From assembly GCA_039198585.1 (NCBI GenBank), contig JBCCTJ010000006.1, positions 1-38,635 on the forward strand: DNA of 38,635 nt, in the 5' to 3' direction. This document shows, one piece after another, positions 27,474 through 37,050 of the stretch. The DNA comes from JBCCTJ01 sp039198585. GTDB taxonomy: Bacteria; Bacteroidota; Bacteroidia; Cytophagales; Amoebophilaceae. Numbering within the stretch: the first letter of the stretch is position 1; each line of letters opens with the position of its first letter. A program made the translations under genes and the position numbers. The notes under the pieces were generated by a model that made no database searches, had not been told where the DNA came from, and saw nothing but the letters and a program-made list of their open reading frames with translations.

Positions 27474-29690
27474 ATGACTACAAAGAATCTCAAATCCTCT
27501 TTACTGATTAGTGATCAAGAAAAAAGATTGATTAGGAGGCTTTACAAAAAACTTTGCCAACTTGTTAATGCCCCAAACGAAACGCAAAAAAATGATCTAA
27601 ATGCTGCTTTTCAAATGAGCTATGAGCAGCATGCACACATCAGAAGACGATCAGGTGATCCTTATATCATTCATCCTCTCAATGTCGCATTGATCTTAGT
27701 AGAAGAAATGGGTATTACCAACGTTGAAACTATAGTATGCGCTTTATTGCACGATGTAGTAGAAGATACCCCCGTTACGCTGGCAGAAATAAAAGAACGA
27801 TTTGGCGATAAAGTAACTTTAATTTTAGATGCTTTGACTAAAATCAAAGAACCTAGTGAAGAACATGCTCCTACTACTTCTATGCAGGCTATTAATTTTC
27901 AAAAACTGTTTAGTTATTTTTCCAAAGACATGCGTATCTGTGCTATCAAAATAGCAGACAGACTGGACAATATGCGTTCATTGCATTTCTTATCAAAAGA
28001 AAAACAGCTGAAAATAGCACATGAAACCAAAGAATTTTATGCCCCTTTAGCACACAGACTAGGCCTAGCTAATGTAAAATCTACCCTTGAAACACTTTAC
28101 TTGAAGTATGTGGAGCCTGAAGCTTACAAAATGGTAGTCAAAAATATCCAAATTCAAAAGAGAGGAAGATCAAAAACTATCAAGAACTTTTCTGTGCCTA
28201 TTATTAGAGAACTAGATCATCAAGGAATCAAATATAGAATGGAAACTCGCTTAAAGTCTATTTATTCTATCTATTCTAAAATGTTGAAAAAGCAGGCTGG
28301 TTTTGATCAAATTCATGATATATGTGGACTGCGCATTATTCTAGACTATAGCAAAGCTGAAGAAGTTAAAAAATGCTGGGAGGTCTATAGTATAATTACT
28401 AAACTATATCACATTAATCCAAAAAGAACACGTGACTGGCTTAGTACACCTCGTTCTAATGGGTATGAATCTCTCCATATTACGGCTATGAGCAAAAAAG
28501 GAGAATGGGTAGAAATACAAATTAGGAGTGAAAGAATGCACAAAGTTGCTACACAAGGGATTGCTGCCCACTGGAAATATAAAGACTGGAAATATAAAAA
28601 AAGTAGCCATAATCCTCTAGGAGAGAACGTTAACTATCAGCAACTGATGCAGCAAATGGGAGATTTGGCTAAACAAGATGTAGATGTTTCTCAGGCAGTT
28701 CGTGATGCTCAGTTAGCACTCTATGAGAAAGATATGTGCATCTTCACTGGTGTAGGAAGTCGCATATTTCTTCCTAGAGATGCTACTATTTTTGACTTTG
28801 CTATCGAAACGATGCACGAAAAAGGAGCTTACTGTACTTATGCTATAGTAGATGGAGAAAAGCATACCAAAGATTATGTCTTGACCAATGGTCAGCAAGT
28901 CAATGCTATTGTAGTCAATCTATCCCAAAAACTGAAGCCTGAATGGAGGCTACTTACTAATACCCCCAAAACACGTAAAATATGGAAACAAGTCTTTAGT
29001 GAATTCGGCAAAAAACAAAAAGACATGGGGAAAAGAAAAATTGAAAAAATACTTAAAAAACATGATTTTAAGCTATCTGATGCTATAGAAAAGGAGATCA
29101 AATACTTTTTTAAGGAAACCTCAATTGATGATGTTTATTATAAAATAGGGGATAACTCAATACCCATTTCCCTGCTGGATGACTTCATCCAGCAGAAACT
29201 AAACTTGCTAGCCCGTCAAAAGAAAGGTAGTGACCCGCAAAATCATTTATTTTTGCGGGGTACTAAAAGTGATATTTATGAATTATCTTCATGCTGTGCT
29301 CCCGTAGCAGGAGATGAGCTTCTAGCAGCTACTATTCCAGCCAAGTCTATCATAGAAGTACATCGCGCAGATTGCCAAAAAGCAGCCAATATACCCGCTC
29401 AAAATGCGAATAATATTATTAGTGTTAGCTGGCAACATACTGATTATACTTTTAAAAGAAGCATTGACTTTACAGCACTTTTAAACCAAGAGACGAAGAA
29501 AAAAGTCTTGCATGCTATACAGAAATATGACATCATAGCCTTTACGCTTACTAAAGATGATGAATCTGAAAATACAAGTGGAACTATTGTTTTATATGTT
29601 CAAAATGCAAATGAACTCTCTCGCCTTATGAGTGATATCAAAAAAATAGAAGGAGTGATGCAGGTGAAACGTGGTCATATTAATGATTAA
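27474..29690 (+). CDS. spoT: Bifunctional (p)ppGpp synthetase/hydrolase (RelA/SpoT homologue)
   Basis: A 738-residue, full-length Rel/SpoT protein controlling the stringent response. The HD hydrolase has H67 (IIHPLNVA), H93-D94 (LLHDVVEDT) and D162 (KIADRLDNMRS), all intact. The synthetase has TRLKSIYSIYSKM (259-271), an RTRD motif (318-321, like the basic RxKD of bifunctional enzymes rather than the acidic motif of RelA), NGYESLH (329-335) and VEIQIRS with E347. A TGS domain (about 420-480), a Cys-containing zinc-finger-like segment (SSCCAPVAGDE ... HRADC) and a C-terminal ACT domain (660-735) complete it. Both activities should work. The ATG start fits. It is monocistronic by spacing. Confidence 0.95.
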   Translation: MTTKNLKSSLLISDQEKRLIRRLYKKLCQLVNAPNETQKNDLNAAFQMSYEQHAHIRRRSGDPYIIHPLNVALILVEEMGITNVETIVCALLHDVVEDTPVTLAEIKERFGDKVTLILDALTKIKEPSEEHAPTTSMQAINFQKLFSYFSKDMRICAIKIADRLDNMRSLHFLSKEKQLKIAHETKEFYAPLAHRLGLANVKSTLETLYLKYVEPEAYKMVVKNIQIQKRGRSKTIKNFSVPIIRELDHQGIKYRMETRLKSIYSIYSKMLKKQAGFDQIHDICGLRIILDYSKAEEVKKCWEVYSIITKLYHINPKRTRDWLSTPRSNGYESLHITAMSKKGEWVEIQIRSERMHKVATQGIAAHWKYKDWKYKKSSHNPLGENVNYQQLMQQMGDLAKQDVDVSQAVRDAQLALYEKDMCIFTGVGSRIFLPRDATIFDFAIETMHEKGAYCTYAIVDGEKHTKDYVLTNGQQVNAIVVNLSQKLKPEWRLLTNTPKTRKIWKQVFSEFGKKQKDMGKRKIEKILKKHDFKLSDAIEKEIKYFFKETSIDDVYYKIGDNSIPISLLDDFIQQKLNLLARQKKGSDPQNHLFLRGTKSDIYELSSCCAPVAGDELLAATIPAKSIIEVHRADCQKAANIPAQNANNIISVSWQHTDYTFKRSIDFTALLNQETKKKVLHAIQKYDIIAFTLTKDDESENTSGTIVLYVQNANELSRLMSDIKKIEGVMQVKRGHIND
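29172..29195 (+). other. Perfect 11-bp inverted repeat inside the RelA/SpoT gene
   Basis: CTGCTGGATGA (29172-29182) and TCATCCAGCAG (29185-29195) form an 11-bp perfect stem around a 2-base loop. It lies in the linker region after the TGS domain (residues about 567-574, LLDDFIQQ). It is G/C-richer than its surroundings. Confidence 0.6.
29234..29259 (+). other. Second inverted repeat inside the RelA/SpoT gene
   Basis: CCCGCAAAA (29234-29242) and TTTTGCGGG (29251-29259) form a 9-bp stem with an 8-base loop. It starts 39 bases after the first inverted repeat and codes for DPQNHLFLRG, just before the Cys-containing segment. Confidence 0.55.
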
Positions 29691-30033
29691 ATAGGATTAT
29701 TTTTCAAGTTGATTACTACGCAATCTTTTAGAAAAAGACGAAGATCATTGTTTCGTACAGCTGCTATTCTTAACTTGATCAGCAGAAGAATAACTTAACA
29801 ATCATGTTGTTAAGAGCCATCAAATAAGTAAAATATAATTTTTTTGTAAAAAATAGGTATTATTGTGGCATGATGAACCTCAAAAAATCTACCTTTTTTT
29901 GTAGTGTTTAATCTACAATCATATATATCATCATAGCTTAGCAAACTGACCCAATCACTGCTTTTTTATGTATCACTGACCATCCATGCTGACTCATTGG
30001 CTAAGCAAGCTCACTCACTAACAATTAGTTCAT
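29691..30033. other. Gap between RelA/SpoT and brnQ genes, with a hairpin
   Basis: About 340 bases without a convincing gene. CTTAACAA (29794-29801) and TTGTTAAG (29807-29814) form a perfect 8-bp stem with a 5-base loop, just after a CTGCT...AGCAG pair (29761-29785). No U-run follows, so it is at best an atypical terminator of the upstream gene. The promoter of brnQ should lie in the right half. Confidence 0.35.
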
Positions 30034-31176
30034 ATGCTCAAAAAATCTTTACTCTACGGACTATCCCTATTTGCCATGTTCTTTGGCTCTGGGAACCTTA
30101 TTTATCCTATTCAAGTAGGAATTCATGCTGTTCAGAACTGGTATTGGGGTTACCTAGGGTTCTTAACAACAGGGGTCTTACTACCCTACTTGGGCCTTTA
30201 TGCAATGACATTGTATCAGGGCAGCTACCATAAATTTTTTGGTCAGGTTGGTAAAATAGCACAGACAGGGATCCCACTGGTTACACTCTCTTTACTAGGT
30301 TCTTTTGGCGTGATGGCTCGCTGTATTACAGTTGCTTATGAAGGGTTTAGGGTCATCAATAATCGAGTCCCTATTGGCCTATTCAACTTGCTGTTTACTG
30401 CTTTGGCTTTCCTATTCTCTATCAGAGGAAAGATCATGTTTCAAATAGTAGGTAAATGGTTGACACCTACACTTTTATTCTTTATTGTTATCCTGCTAGC
30501 TTGGGGAATGCGTGCCCTCCCGAGTGAGTCATTAGCAGTAGTTGCTACACCCCAAAAATCCTTCCAAACTGGTTTTATCAAGGGCTACAATACCATGGAT
30601 CTCGTGGCCTCATTTTTTGTGACTGTCTTACTATTCAAAGAAATAACCCTCTCTTCTACAACAAGGGAAAAGTGGAGTAAAGAACAATATATCATGCGAG
30701 CTGGTCTAATAGGAATTACCCTGTTGGCACTTGTTTATCTAGGACTTACCTACTTAGGGGCTTCCTATAGCCATGCTGTAGGTACACTTCCACCCGCACA
30801 GCTACTACCTGTACTGGCTCGCTACATCATAGGCAAGCGTGGAGGTGTGCTCATTGCAATCATTATTATACTATCTTGCCTGACCACAACAGTAGCTCTT
30901 GGTAAGATCTATACTCAATACCTTGTTGACTTACTCCCAATGATTCGCAATCACACGACCCTCGTACTTTTGACAGTCAATTTAGTAGCCTATCTATTTT
31001 CTTGTCTTGGTTTTAGCGGTATTACTAAGCTACTTATCCCAACTTTGCAAATTATCTACCCTGCGCTGATTACTTTAACAATTTTGTCTTTATTGGTAAA
31101 AAACAAAAAATGGCTTAAGATAGTCTTCTTTTATTGTACGCTTGTCTCCATGTTCGTAGTACAAATTATAGCTTGA
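30034..31176 (+). CDS. brnQ: Branched-chain amino acid transporter (BrnQ/LIVCS family)
   Basis: The 380-residue protein has about 12 hydrophobic helices. It opens with the family hallmark LFAMFFGSGNLIYPIQVG (residues 13-30; in most members MFFGAGNLIFP). Later segments also fit: GYNTMDLVASFFVTVLLFKE, YLGLTYLGASYSH and LSCLTTTVALGKIYTQYLVD. The family imports Leu, Ile and Val with Na+ or H+ at the inner membrane. It is somewhat shorter than typical members (about 430), with the C-terminal end compact. Importing such amino acids fits an organism dependent on its host. ATG 30034 starts directly before the hallmark helix. It ends in TGA. Confidence 0.9.
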   Translation: MLKKSLLYGLSLFAMFFGSGNLIYPIQVGIHAVQNWYWGYLGFLTTGVLLPYLGLYAMTLYQGSYHKFFGQVGKIAQTGIPLVTLSLLGSFGVMARCITVAYEGFRVINNRVPIGLFNLLFTALAFLFSIRGKIMFQIVGKWLTPTLLFFIVILLAWGMRALPSESLAVVATPQKSFQTGFIKGYNTMDLVASFFVTVLLFKEITLSSTTREKWSKEQYIMRAGLIGITLLALVYLGLTYLGASYSHAVGTLPPAQLLPVLARYIIGKRGGVLIAIIIILSCLTTTVALGKIYTQYLVDLLPMIRNHTTLVLLTVNLVAYLFSCLGFSGITKLLIPTLQIIYPALITLTILSLLVKNKKWLKIVFFYCTLVSMFVVQIIA

Positions 31177-32006
31177 CTCGAACGCACTCTTAACCTAAGC
31201 AGCTCTTTCAGCAGTGTTAATCCTATGGAAATCCCTCATTTTTTACGACTCCTTAAGACTAACATTGCTTATCAGGCTGATATTATTATCCTACTCTTGA
31301 GCAATCATCAGCCTACTTGGCTACAAAGAGCAAGGCAATGAATTTACATGCTACCTTTATCAAGCAAAAAGAAGTGTTAAATTATAACAAGATTTTTACT
31401 TGTTAGGCCTAATTCATGAAATTGTTTCACCATGCTCAATCCAAAGTATCAGCTTTTTTTGGAGCAATTGCTTACTTGGATGTGCTGTTTAATTGTCAAA
31501 AAGCAAAGATATCGCAAGTCATGTCTTGTATATCATAGTCAACTCTTCTGATAATCACCCACCAATAGGCAAAGCTATGGATGGAAATCCACTGCTTTCA
31601 GTCAAAAAAATAGTGAGCAAATCAATCACCTATGATCATATGAGCTTGGGATATCAAAAGACTCAAGGAAGCCTTAACCTTTTTTCATTAAATACTCTGA
31701 CAAGCGTCATGCCCATGTTAGCATGAGAGAAGAAAAAATAAAAATAATCAAAGGGTTATTATTGTGGACATTGGTAGATATCCAAACTTATCAGTATGCT
31801 TATTATTTCGAACTAGCGTACTTCAAAGAAGCTAAAAAAAGCTAATTTCCCTACTATTATTAGCTGATGGATACGGCATGGATTGTAGTTACTACATGCA
31901 ATCGATAAAAAAATTAAAAAAACCAAAGGAAACAACTGATACAAAAAAATCTCTTCGAGCCTGCTCAGAATAAAGAGATCAACTTGATGAAGCTAATTGT
32001 GCAATT
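31177..32006 (+). other. Gene debris after brnQ
   Basis: About 830 bases with only broken frames on the plus strand. Pieces that look protein-like are MEIPHFLRLLKTNIAYQADI (from 31224, 38 codons) and MREEKIKIIKGLLLWTLVDI with QTYQYAYYFELAYFKEAKKS (about 31722-31844). None is recognised. There are no inverted repeats suggesting an insertion sequence. Confidence 0.35.
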
Positions 32007-33120
32007 GTGCCAAAAAAACTCCTCATAGCTGAAGAGGCAATTACCAGCAGTCGACAAGAGCTAAAGAGTCAAGAATACGGTACGCTATTAAAGCGCCCCC
32101 GCTTTTTTGGATTTAGTACTTATACTGCTACAAAACAGCAAGTGACTTCTAGTACTGATCAACAGGGTATTTTCTATCTTACCCACTTTACTGAGCAAGA
32201 CACTATCAAATGTCAGCGCTATGAACCTACTGCATCGCCTTATGGTTGGGTAGCAAGCAAAGATTTTCAAGCAGTCATTAATCCTGTTTGACAGCGTGCC
32301 GATTAATCACTATTTGCTATAGAAAGCCATTTATTCCGAAGAAGCTTTTATAATTCACACTCTTTTCGAGCTAAGGATCTAGACCACTGGATGAATGATA
32401 TCTTAGACAATAATGATAGCAAAGAGGCCATTCAAACCCATAATGTATTCTTTCAGAAGAACACAACCAGTCCTGAAGCTTTTATGCAGTATTCAAAGCC
32501 TGAAGAAAAGCAAATTCAAGTACACTGCAGCGTCTTGGTGGGATTATAAGTAGCTTAGTCACACCAAAAGCAGGGATTCTATCTCAACCTAAATATGAGC
32601 ATAAAGTGATTAACTTAGTAGGCAAAGAGAACACAAATCTGACTTTTCATTACTTTACTTTCTATTATAATCACACCACCTTTCAAGCAATTGTACTACC
32701 CACATCTCTTCTAAAAAGGGATCACGGTCTCAAGTTTGAAATCAAAGAGGGTCAAAATGGTTGGATTCCTTGTTTAGATGATACCAATCAGATGTATGCA
32801 CTGATGCGCATAGATACATTAATCACAGTAGTGCAAAAAACATAACAATCAAGCATAACTGTAGCTATATACTACAACTAAAGTCTAATGATCAAGCAAC
32901 TATCAAGATAGAGTTAAATAAAAAAACTCAACATTCACCAAGTACCTTCTTATCAAAAATCCTGGCTTCGTCAGACAAAAAAGCAATCCATTCGGTTACG
33001 CCTGGATGATGATCAAGACAGGTTGAATGCCGAAGAAAATCGAACATCTAAACAAGGGATCTATGGGTCAGGAACCGTAAGCCTGACCATGCTATTGATC
33101 GGTATTCATGCAAAAAATTA
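32007..33120 (+). pseudogene. Decayed gene for an unknown protein, several frames
   Basis: Consecutive plus-strand pieces make one former gene of about 1.1 kb. From GTG 32007: LLIAEEAITSSRQELKSQEY to GWVASKDFQAVINPV, then TGA (32289). About 32349-32549: FRAKDLDHWMNDILDNNDSK and FFQKNTTSPEAFMQYSKPEE. 32606-32845: FYYNHTTFQAIVLPTSLLKR and KFEIKEGQNGWIPCLDDTNQ. About 32935-33120: QVPSYQKSWLRQTKKQSIRL, then NRTSKQGIYGSG and a hydrophobic end (TVSLTMLLIGI). Each piece has normal composition. No domain is recognised. At least three breaks separate the pieces. Confidence 0.45.
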
Positions 33121-33669
33121 GAAAAAAAGAGGATCAAGAAATAACATCATAATGGGATAGCAAAGTGGAGAAACAACAGCTATTTTTTAATGATTGTTAC
33201 AGTTTCCTAATCTCCTGAATAACCCTATATGAACGTTATCCAGCGGCCTAAGTCAAGCGCAGTTAATCCACCAACGCCACATGAGCAAAGAATGGCACGA
33301 TTGCTTTTACCACTAGTTATAAAAGCTATTGATAAGTTTAATATGAATAGCCAGTTAAAACAAAATCTGTGCGAGCAAAAGGTGATCAAAAAGATAAATT
33401 TCCCTTGCTGAAAAAGAAAGCTACAAAACGCAATCACGGCAGGCACCTAAGCAGCTAATAGTATGCGAAGAAAATCTTGCCTAATGGTACTAAACAACTC
33501 AGACTACTTTTTGTAAGGAGTATAATTTTACAAGCACAGCTGATAAGCTATTTTTTAATTTTTAACACTCTTTTTATACTTACTTTTCACTGAAAAGCAA
33601 CTGGCAGCCATTGAACTTATTAAGTAACTAAGTCACTGATGTACTACAAGAATATATCGAAGATAAATC
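33121..33669. other. Debris between decayed genes
   Basis: One 60-codon plus-strand frame (33229-33411: PTPHEQRMARLLLPLVIKAI, DKFNMNSQLKQNLCEQK) looks protein-like but is isolated. Nothing else is supported here. Confidence 0.3.
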
Positions 33670-33945
33670 GATAGAATTAGCTTCATTCAATGCCTGAGGT
33701 TTCCCCTTTCAATGAAGAAAAGCAGCCTAAGAACAGCCTACACCAAGCAATACAGCTGCGCATAAAGACTAGAAAGATTGGCGCAGATCTACAAATACTA
33801 ATAGGAAACTAGCAACTGCTGAGAGGATCAAAAATGACTTTGTAATTCAAGAGAGAACAGGGAAAAATGAGAAAGCGCGAAAGAAGATAGTACCTCCTAA
33901 TAAAAGAGAGGGGAAGCTTTTTTGAAAGGAGCTTTGGGAATTAAA
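33670..33945 (+). pseudogene. Decayed gene, copy A of a repeated family
   Basis: The DNA parallels 38175-38460. Shared translated blocks: MPEVSPFNEEKQPKNSLHQ here and MPQL-stop-PFNEETQCKNSIYQ there; TNTNRKLATAERIKNDFV here and ATNANRKLATAEEIKTDFV there; then Lys/Arg/Glu-rich helix. This copy is the more decayed, with stops within and around the blocks. The family is unknown to me. Confidence 0.5.
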
Positions 33946-34254
33946 GATGGAGACTTTCGTGAAAATAAAAAGGCGTAACACAGACTTGATACTTCACAGA
34001 ATAATATGTAAACCTACTTTTATTGCTTGTTGTTCTCTATTTTTTTAATTATATAACTACTGTTGTTATGTAATATTTGCACTTTTTATGTTTATATGCT
34101 GGTCTTGTTTGTTAGAATAGCAAACAAAAGTGAATTGCTAAATAGCTGAACCCCTAAAATCTATGGATTTATATAATATATTAGCTCAGAAGAGAGAAAA
34201 ACAGTTTAAAAAGAGTAAATTTGTCTGTTGTAAAAGAAGCTTCAATTAACAAGA
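33946..34254. other. Leader region of ftsA
   Basis: About 310 bases with no gene. TAAATTTG at 34216-34223 matches the TAnnTTTG -7 element of Bacteroidota promoters and lies 32 bases before the ftsA ATG. A -33 TTG partner at the right distance was not found, and A/T-rich DNA yields many chance matches, so this is a weak candidate promoter. Confidence 0.25.
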
Positions 34255-35544
34255 ATGGACCAACAAGTAGCTGTAGGCTTAGATATAGGAACAGACAAAA
34301 TAAAAGTAATTGCCGGTGTACCGGACTTGGAAGGGAGACTTAGACTAATAGGTACAGGTGAGGCTTTATCGGATGGGGTTGTACGGTCTAGTATTGTTAA
34401 CATAGATAAAACAGTAAATGCGATCCGCAAGGCAGTAGGAGAAGTATCAGATAGTGCTAAAATCCGCATTAATGGCGCTAATGTTAGTATTACAGGAAGA
34501 CATATAAAAAGTACTTTGCATCATAGTGGTATTACCCGTGAGTCACAAGATGGAGAAATAGCATGCGAAGATGTGATGCGTCTCAATAAAGATATGTATA
34601 GAATTGTTACTCCCCCTGGTAGTGAAATCATTCATGTTATTCCAAGAGAGTATACCGTAGATTATCAAGAAGGAGTTAAGGATCCTGTTGGTATGTCTGG
34701 GGTTCGCCTAGAGGGCAACTTCCACGTTGTAACTGCACAAACAAATGTAATGAACAACATTTATAAGTGTGTGACTAGAGCAAATCTTGAAATAGATAAC
34801 TTGATATTAGCTCCTTTGGCTGCTAGTATCGCTGTGCTGACAGAAGAGGAAAAAGAGATGGGGGTTTGTTTAGTAGATATAGGTGCTAGTACCATGGGGG
34901 TAGCTATTTATCAAGCAGGTGCTTTACAGCATGTAGCTACTATTCCATTTGCAGGTGACTCTATCACAAAGGATATAGCGCAAGCATTCATGATTATGGA
35001 ACCACAAGCCGAAGAACTTAAGAAAAGATATGCTAGCACTTATGAAGAAGATACTAAACATGCATTTGTAGTAGTGCCTGGCTTTCGCAATCGCCAAGAG
35101 AAAAAGATCCCACTCTCAATACTAACAAAAGTAGTGAGTGCTCGTATGGAAGAAAGTGTAGAGCTCATTCACACGGAAATACTAAGAGCTGGCTTTCAAG
35201 ATAAATTGGCTGGTGGAATTGTTCTTACAGGAGGAGGAGCACAGCTACGTAATATCGAAAAACTATTTGAGTATATGACGACTGGTATGTCTTCGGTTGG
35301 TTATCACTCTTCCTATGACACACGGATAGGCTATCCTTATGAGTATGTATTAGCTTCAGATGAAGAACAACTACCAGGTATTGAATATGCTACAGCTATA
35401 GGACTAGCACTTGCTAGTAGTCAGACAATAGGGCATACGGAAAATATACAGAGTAAAAGACGAAAAAAAACAAACGATGAGGTAAAGCCAATCATGAAAG
35501 AGAAAAAAAGAGGGTTATGGGAATTCTTAAAGAGTATTTTTTAA
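34255..35544 (+). CDS. ftsA: Cell division protein FtsA
   Basis: The 429-residue actin-like ATPase tethers FtsZ to the inner membrane and recruits the division machinery. The first phosphate loop is VGLDIGTDKIKVIAG (residues 7-21), the second VCLVDIGASTMGVAIY, and the adenosine motif is GIVLTGGGAQLRNI. The SHS2 insertion is between (INGANVSITGRHIKS). The C-terminal KRGLWEFLKSIF is the amphipathic membrane-targeting helix. Length and motifs are normal for Bacteroidota. It lies 28 bases before ftsZ, the conserved pair. The usual cell-wall genes upstream (murC, ftsQ and others) are not here: only decayed DNA precedes it. Confidence 0.97.
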   Translation: MDQQVAVGLDIGTDKIKVIAGVPDLEGRLRLIGTGEALSDGVVRSSIVNIDKTVNAIRKAVGEVSDSAKIRINGANVSITGRHIKSTLHHSGITRESQDGEIACEDVMRLNKDMYRIVTPPGSEIIHVIPREYTVDYQEGVKDPVGMSGVRLEGNFHVVTAQTNVMNNIYKCVTRANLEIDNLILAPLAASIAVLTEEEKEMGVCLVDIGASTMGVAIYQAGALQHVATIPFAGDSITKDIAQAFMIMEPQAEELKKRYASTYEEDTKHAFVVVPGFRNRQEKKIPLSILTKVVSARMEESVELIHTEILRAGFQDKLAGGIVLTGGGAQLRNIEKLFEYMTTGMSSVGYHSSYDTRIGYPYEYVLASDEEQLPGIEYATAIGLALASSQTIGHTENIQSKRRKKTNDEVKPIMKEKKRGLWEFLKSIF

Positions 35545-35572
35545 GAAGCACATAGATATCATATAGTAAGTA

Positions 35573-36919
35573 ATGGGAAACTTAAATTTAGAGAAAAAAT
35601 CTATTATTCTAGGAATAGGTGTTGGAGGAGGGGGAAGCAATGTCTTAAAGTATATATTTGAGCGTGGTATACCCGATGTTTCGTTAGTAGTAGCCAATAC
35701 CGATTCACAGGCTCTTGAGCATAATCCTGTTCCTGATAAGTTGCAGCTAGGGCCTAATATTACTCATGGGCTTGGTGCTGGAGCTAAACCTGAAATAGGA
35801 GAAAGTGCAGCGCTTGAAAGTAAAGAAGAAATTAAGAAATTACTTGATGATCCAGTCAAAATGGTTTTTATTACTGCTGGTATGGGAGGAGGTACAGGAA
35901 CAGGTGCCGCGCCTGTAATAGCCAGTATTGCTAAAGATAAAGGACTGCTGGTGATAGGCGTCGTAACTACCCCATTTCTCTTTGAGGGCACTAAGAAGCA
36001 AAATATTGCAGAAGAGGGTATCCGTAATCTTGCCAAATATTGTGATACCTTAATTATTATAGAGAATGAACGACTGATCAAACAAGAGGCAGAGTTTAAA
36101 GCAACACAACAGTTTACTTTAAGCTCTGCTTTTGGTCTAGCAGATGTCGTGCTGTATGAGGCCATTACTAGTATTACGGATCCTATTTCTAGTCCTGGGA
36201 TTATTAACCTAGACTATCGTGATATGGATACTACCCTTCGTAATGCAGGCAATGCTGTTATGGGTTCTGGTGTTGCAGAGGGTAAAGATAGAGGACTCAC
36301 AGCAGCTAAGCGAGCGCTTTCCTCTCCATTGTTACGCTACCAAACTATCCAGGGAGCGACTAGACTACTACTTACTATATTTTCCAGCCCCGAAGCTGAA
36401 ATCAAGGTTCCTGAACTTTCTTCTATTACGGCTTACATTAGAGCTCAAGTAGGTATGGATGTTGAGATGATGATATGGGGACACGCCTACGATAAAGATT
36501 TAGGAGACAAGATCAGGGTTAATATTATTGCTTCTGGATTTTCCGAAAAGAAGAAAAGTACTAAGGTAGCTTCTAAATCATCCACAGAAAAACAAGCAAG
36601 CTTCTTTGATAAAGTACAGACTAGTTACAGTCATAGTTCTTTACCCACTGAACCTGCTCTCTTACGTAAAGGTCCTAGTGTACCTACATCTTCTAAGCCG
36701 AATCAGCAAAAAATTCGTTTTTTCAAAGATAGAACGGATCATATACTCAATAGTCTCCGAGATGGTGAGGATTATCATCTTACAGATAAAGAAATTCAAG
36801 ATAGATTACTGGTTCCTGCCTATGTGCGTGCTAGAATATTACTAGACTATACTGCTCTTACAGAGCAAGAGCCGACCATTTACTATTTGTATCCAGAGCA
36901 TGACCAAGAAGTAGACTAA
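35573..36919 (+). CDS. ftsZ: Cell division GTPase FtsZ
   Basis: The 448-residue tubulin homologue forms the division ring. The tubulin signature GGGTGTG is at residues 105-111, the N-terminal loop is GIGVGGGGSNVLK (14-26), and TPFLFEG is the sugar-binding region. The catalytic T7 loop NLDYRD has N212, D214 and D217, so GTPase activity should be intact. The variable linker (about 330-385) is Ser/Lys-rich. The C-terminal peptide that binds FtsA is probably VPAYVRARILL (414-424), followed by a further 24-residue acidic tail ending DQEVD. SNVLKYIFERGIPDVSLVV is rather divergent for the N-terminal helix, but the fold pattern holds. Second gene of ftsAZ. Confidence 0.97.
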   Translation: MGNLNLEKKSIILGIGVGGGGSNVLKYIFERGIPDVSLVVANTDSQALEHNPVPDKLQLGPNITHGLGAGAKPEIGESAALESKEEIKKLLDDPVKMVFITAGMGGGTGTGAAPVIASIAKDKGLLVIGVVTTPFLFEGTKKQNIAEEGIRNLAKYCDTLIIIENERLIKQEAEFKATQQFTLSSAFGLADVVLYEAITSITDPISSPGIINLDYRDMDTTLRNAGNAVMGSGVAEGKDRGLTAAKRALSSPLLRYQTIQGATRLLLTIFSSPEAEIKVPELSSITAYIRAQVGMDVEMMIWGHAYDKDLGDKIRVNIIASGFSEKKKSTKVASKSSTEKQASFFDKVQTSYSHSSLPTEPALLRKGPSVPTSSKPNQQKIRFFKDRTDHILNSLRDGEDYHLTDKEIQDRLLVPAYVRARILLDYTALTEQEPTIYYLYPEHDQEVD

Positions 36920-37050
36920 TATTTTGGTAAAAGCCTCTGCTATTCTCAAAGATAGAGAGCATATAGGATAAGCCTGGTTTTATTATGTACTTATTCGAAT
37001 ATGTTTTTTATTTTTGTATTATGATTTTCACGAAAAATAAAGTACTCATC

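Noticed and set aside
31740..31910. Transposase-like fragment in the debris after brnQ.
   Set aside because: The pieces (such as LLLADGYGMD) are too short and lack DDE spacing or flanking inverted repeats.
35764..36165. A 133-codon minus-strand frame inside ftsZ.
   Set aside because: It mirrors the codon pattern of ftsZ, is low-complexity in Ser/Pro/Ile, and lies wholly within a certain gene.
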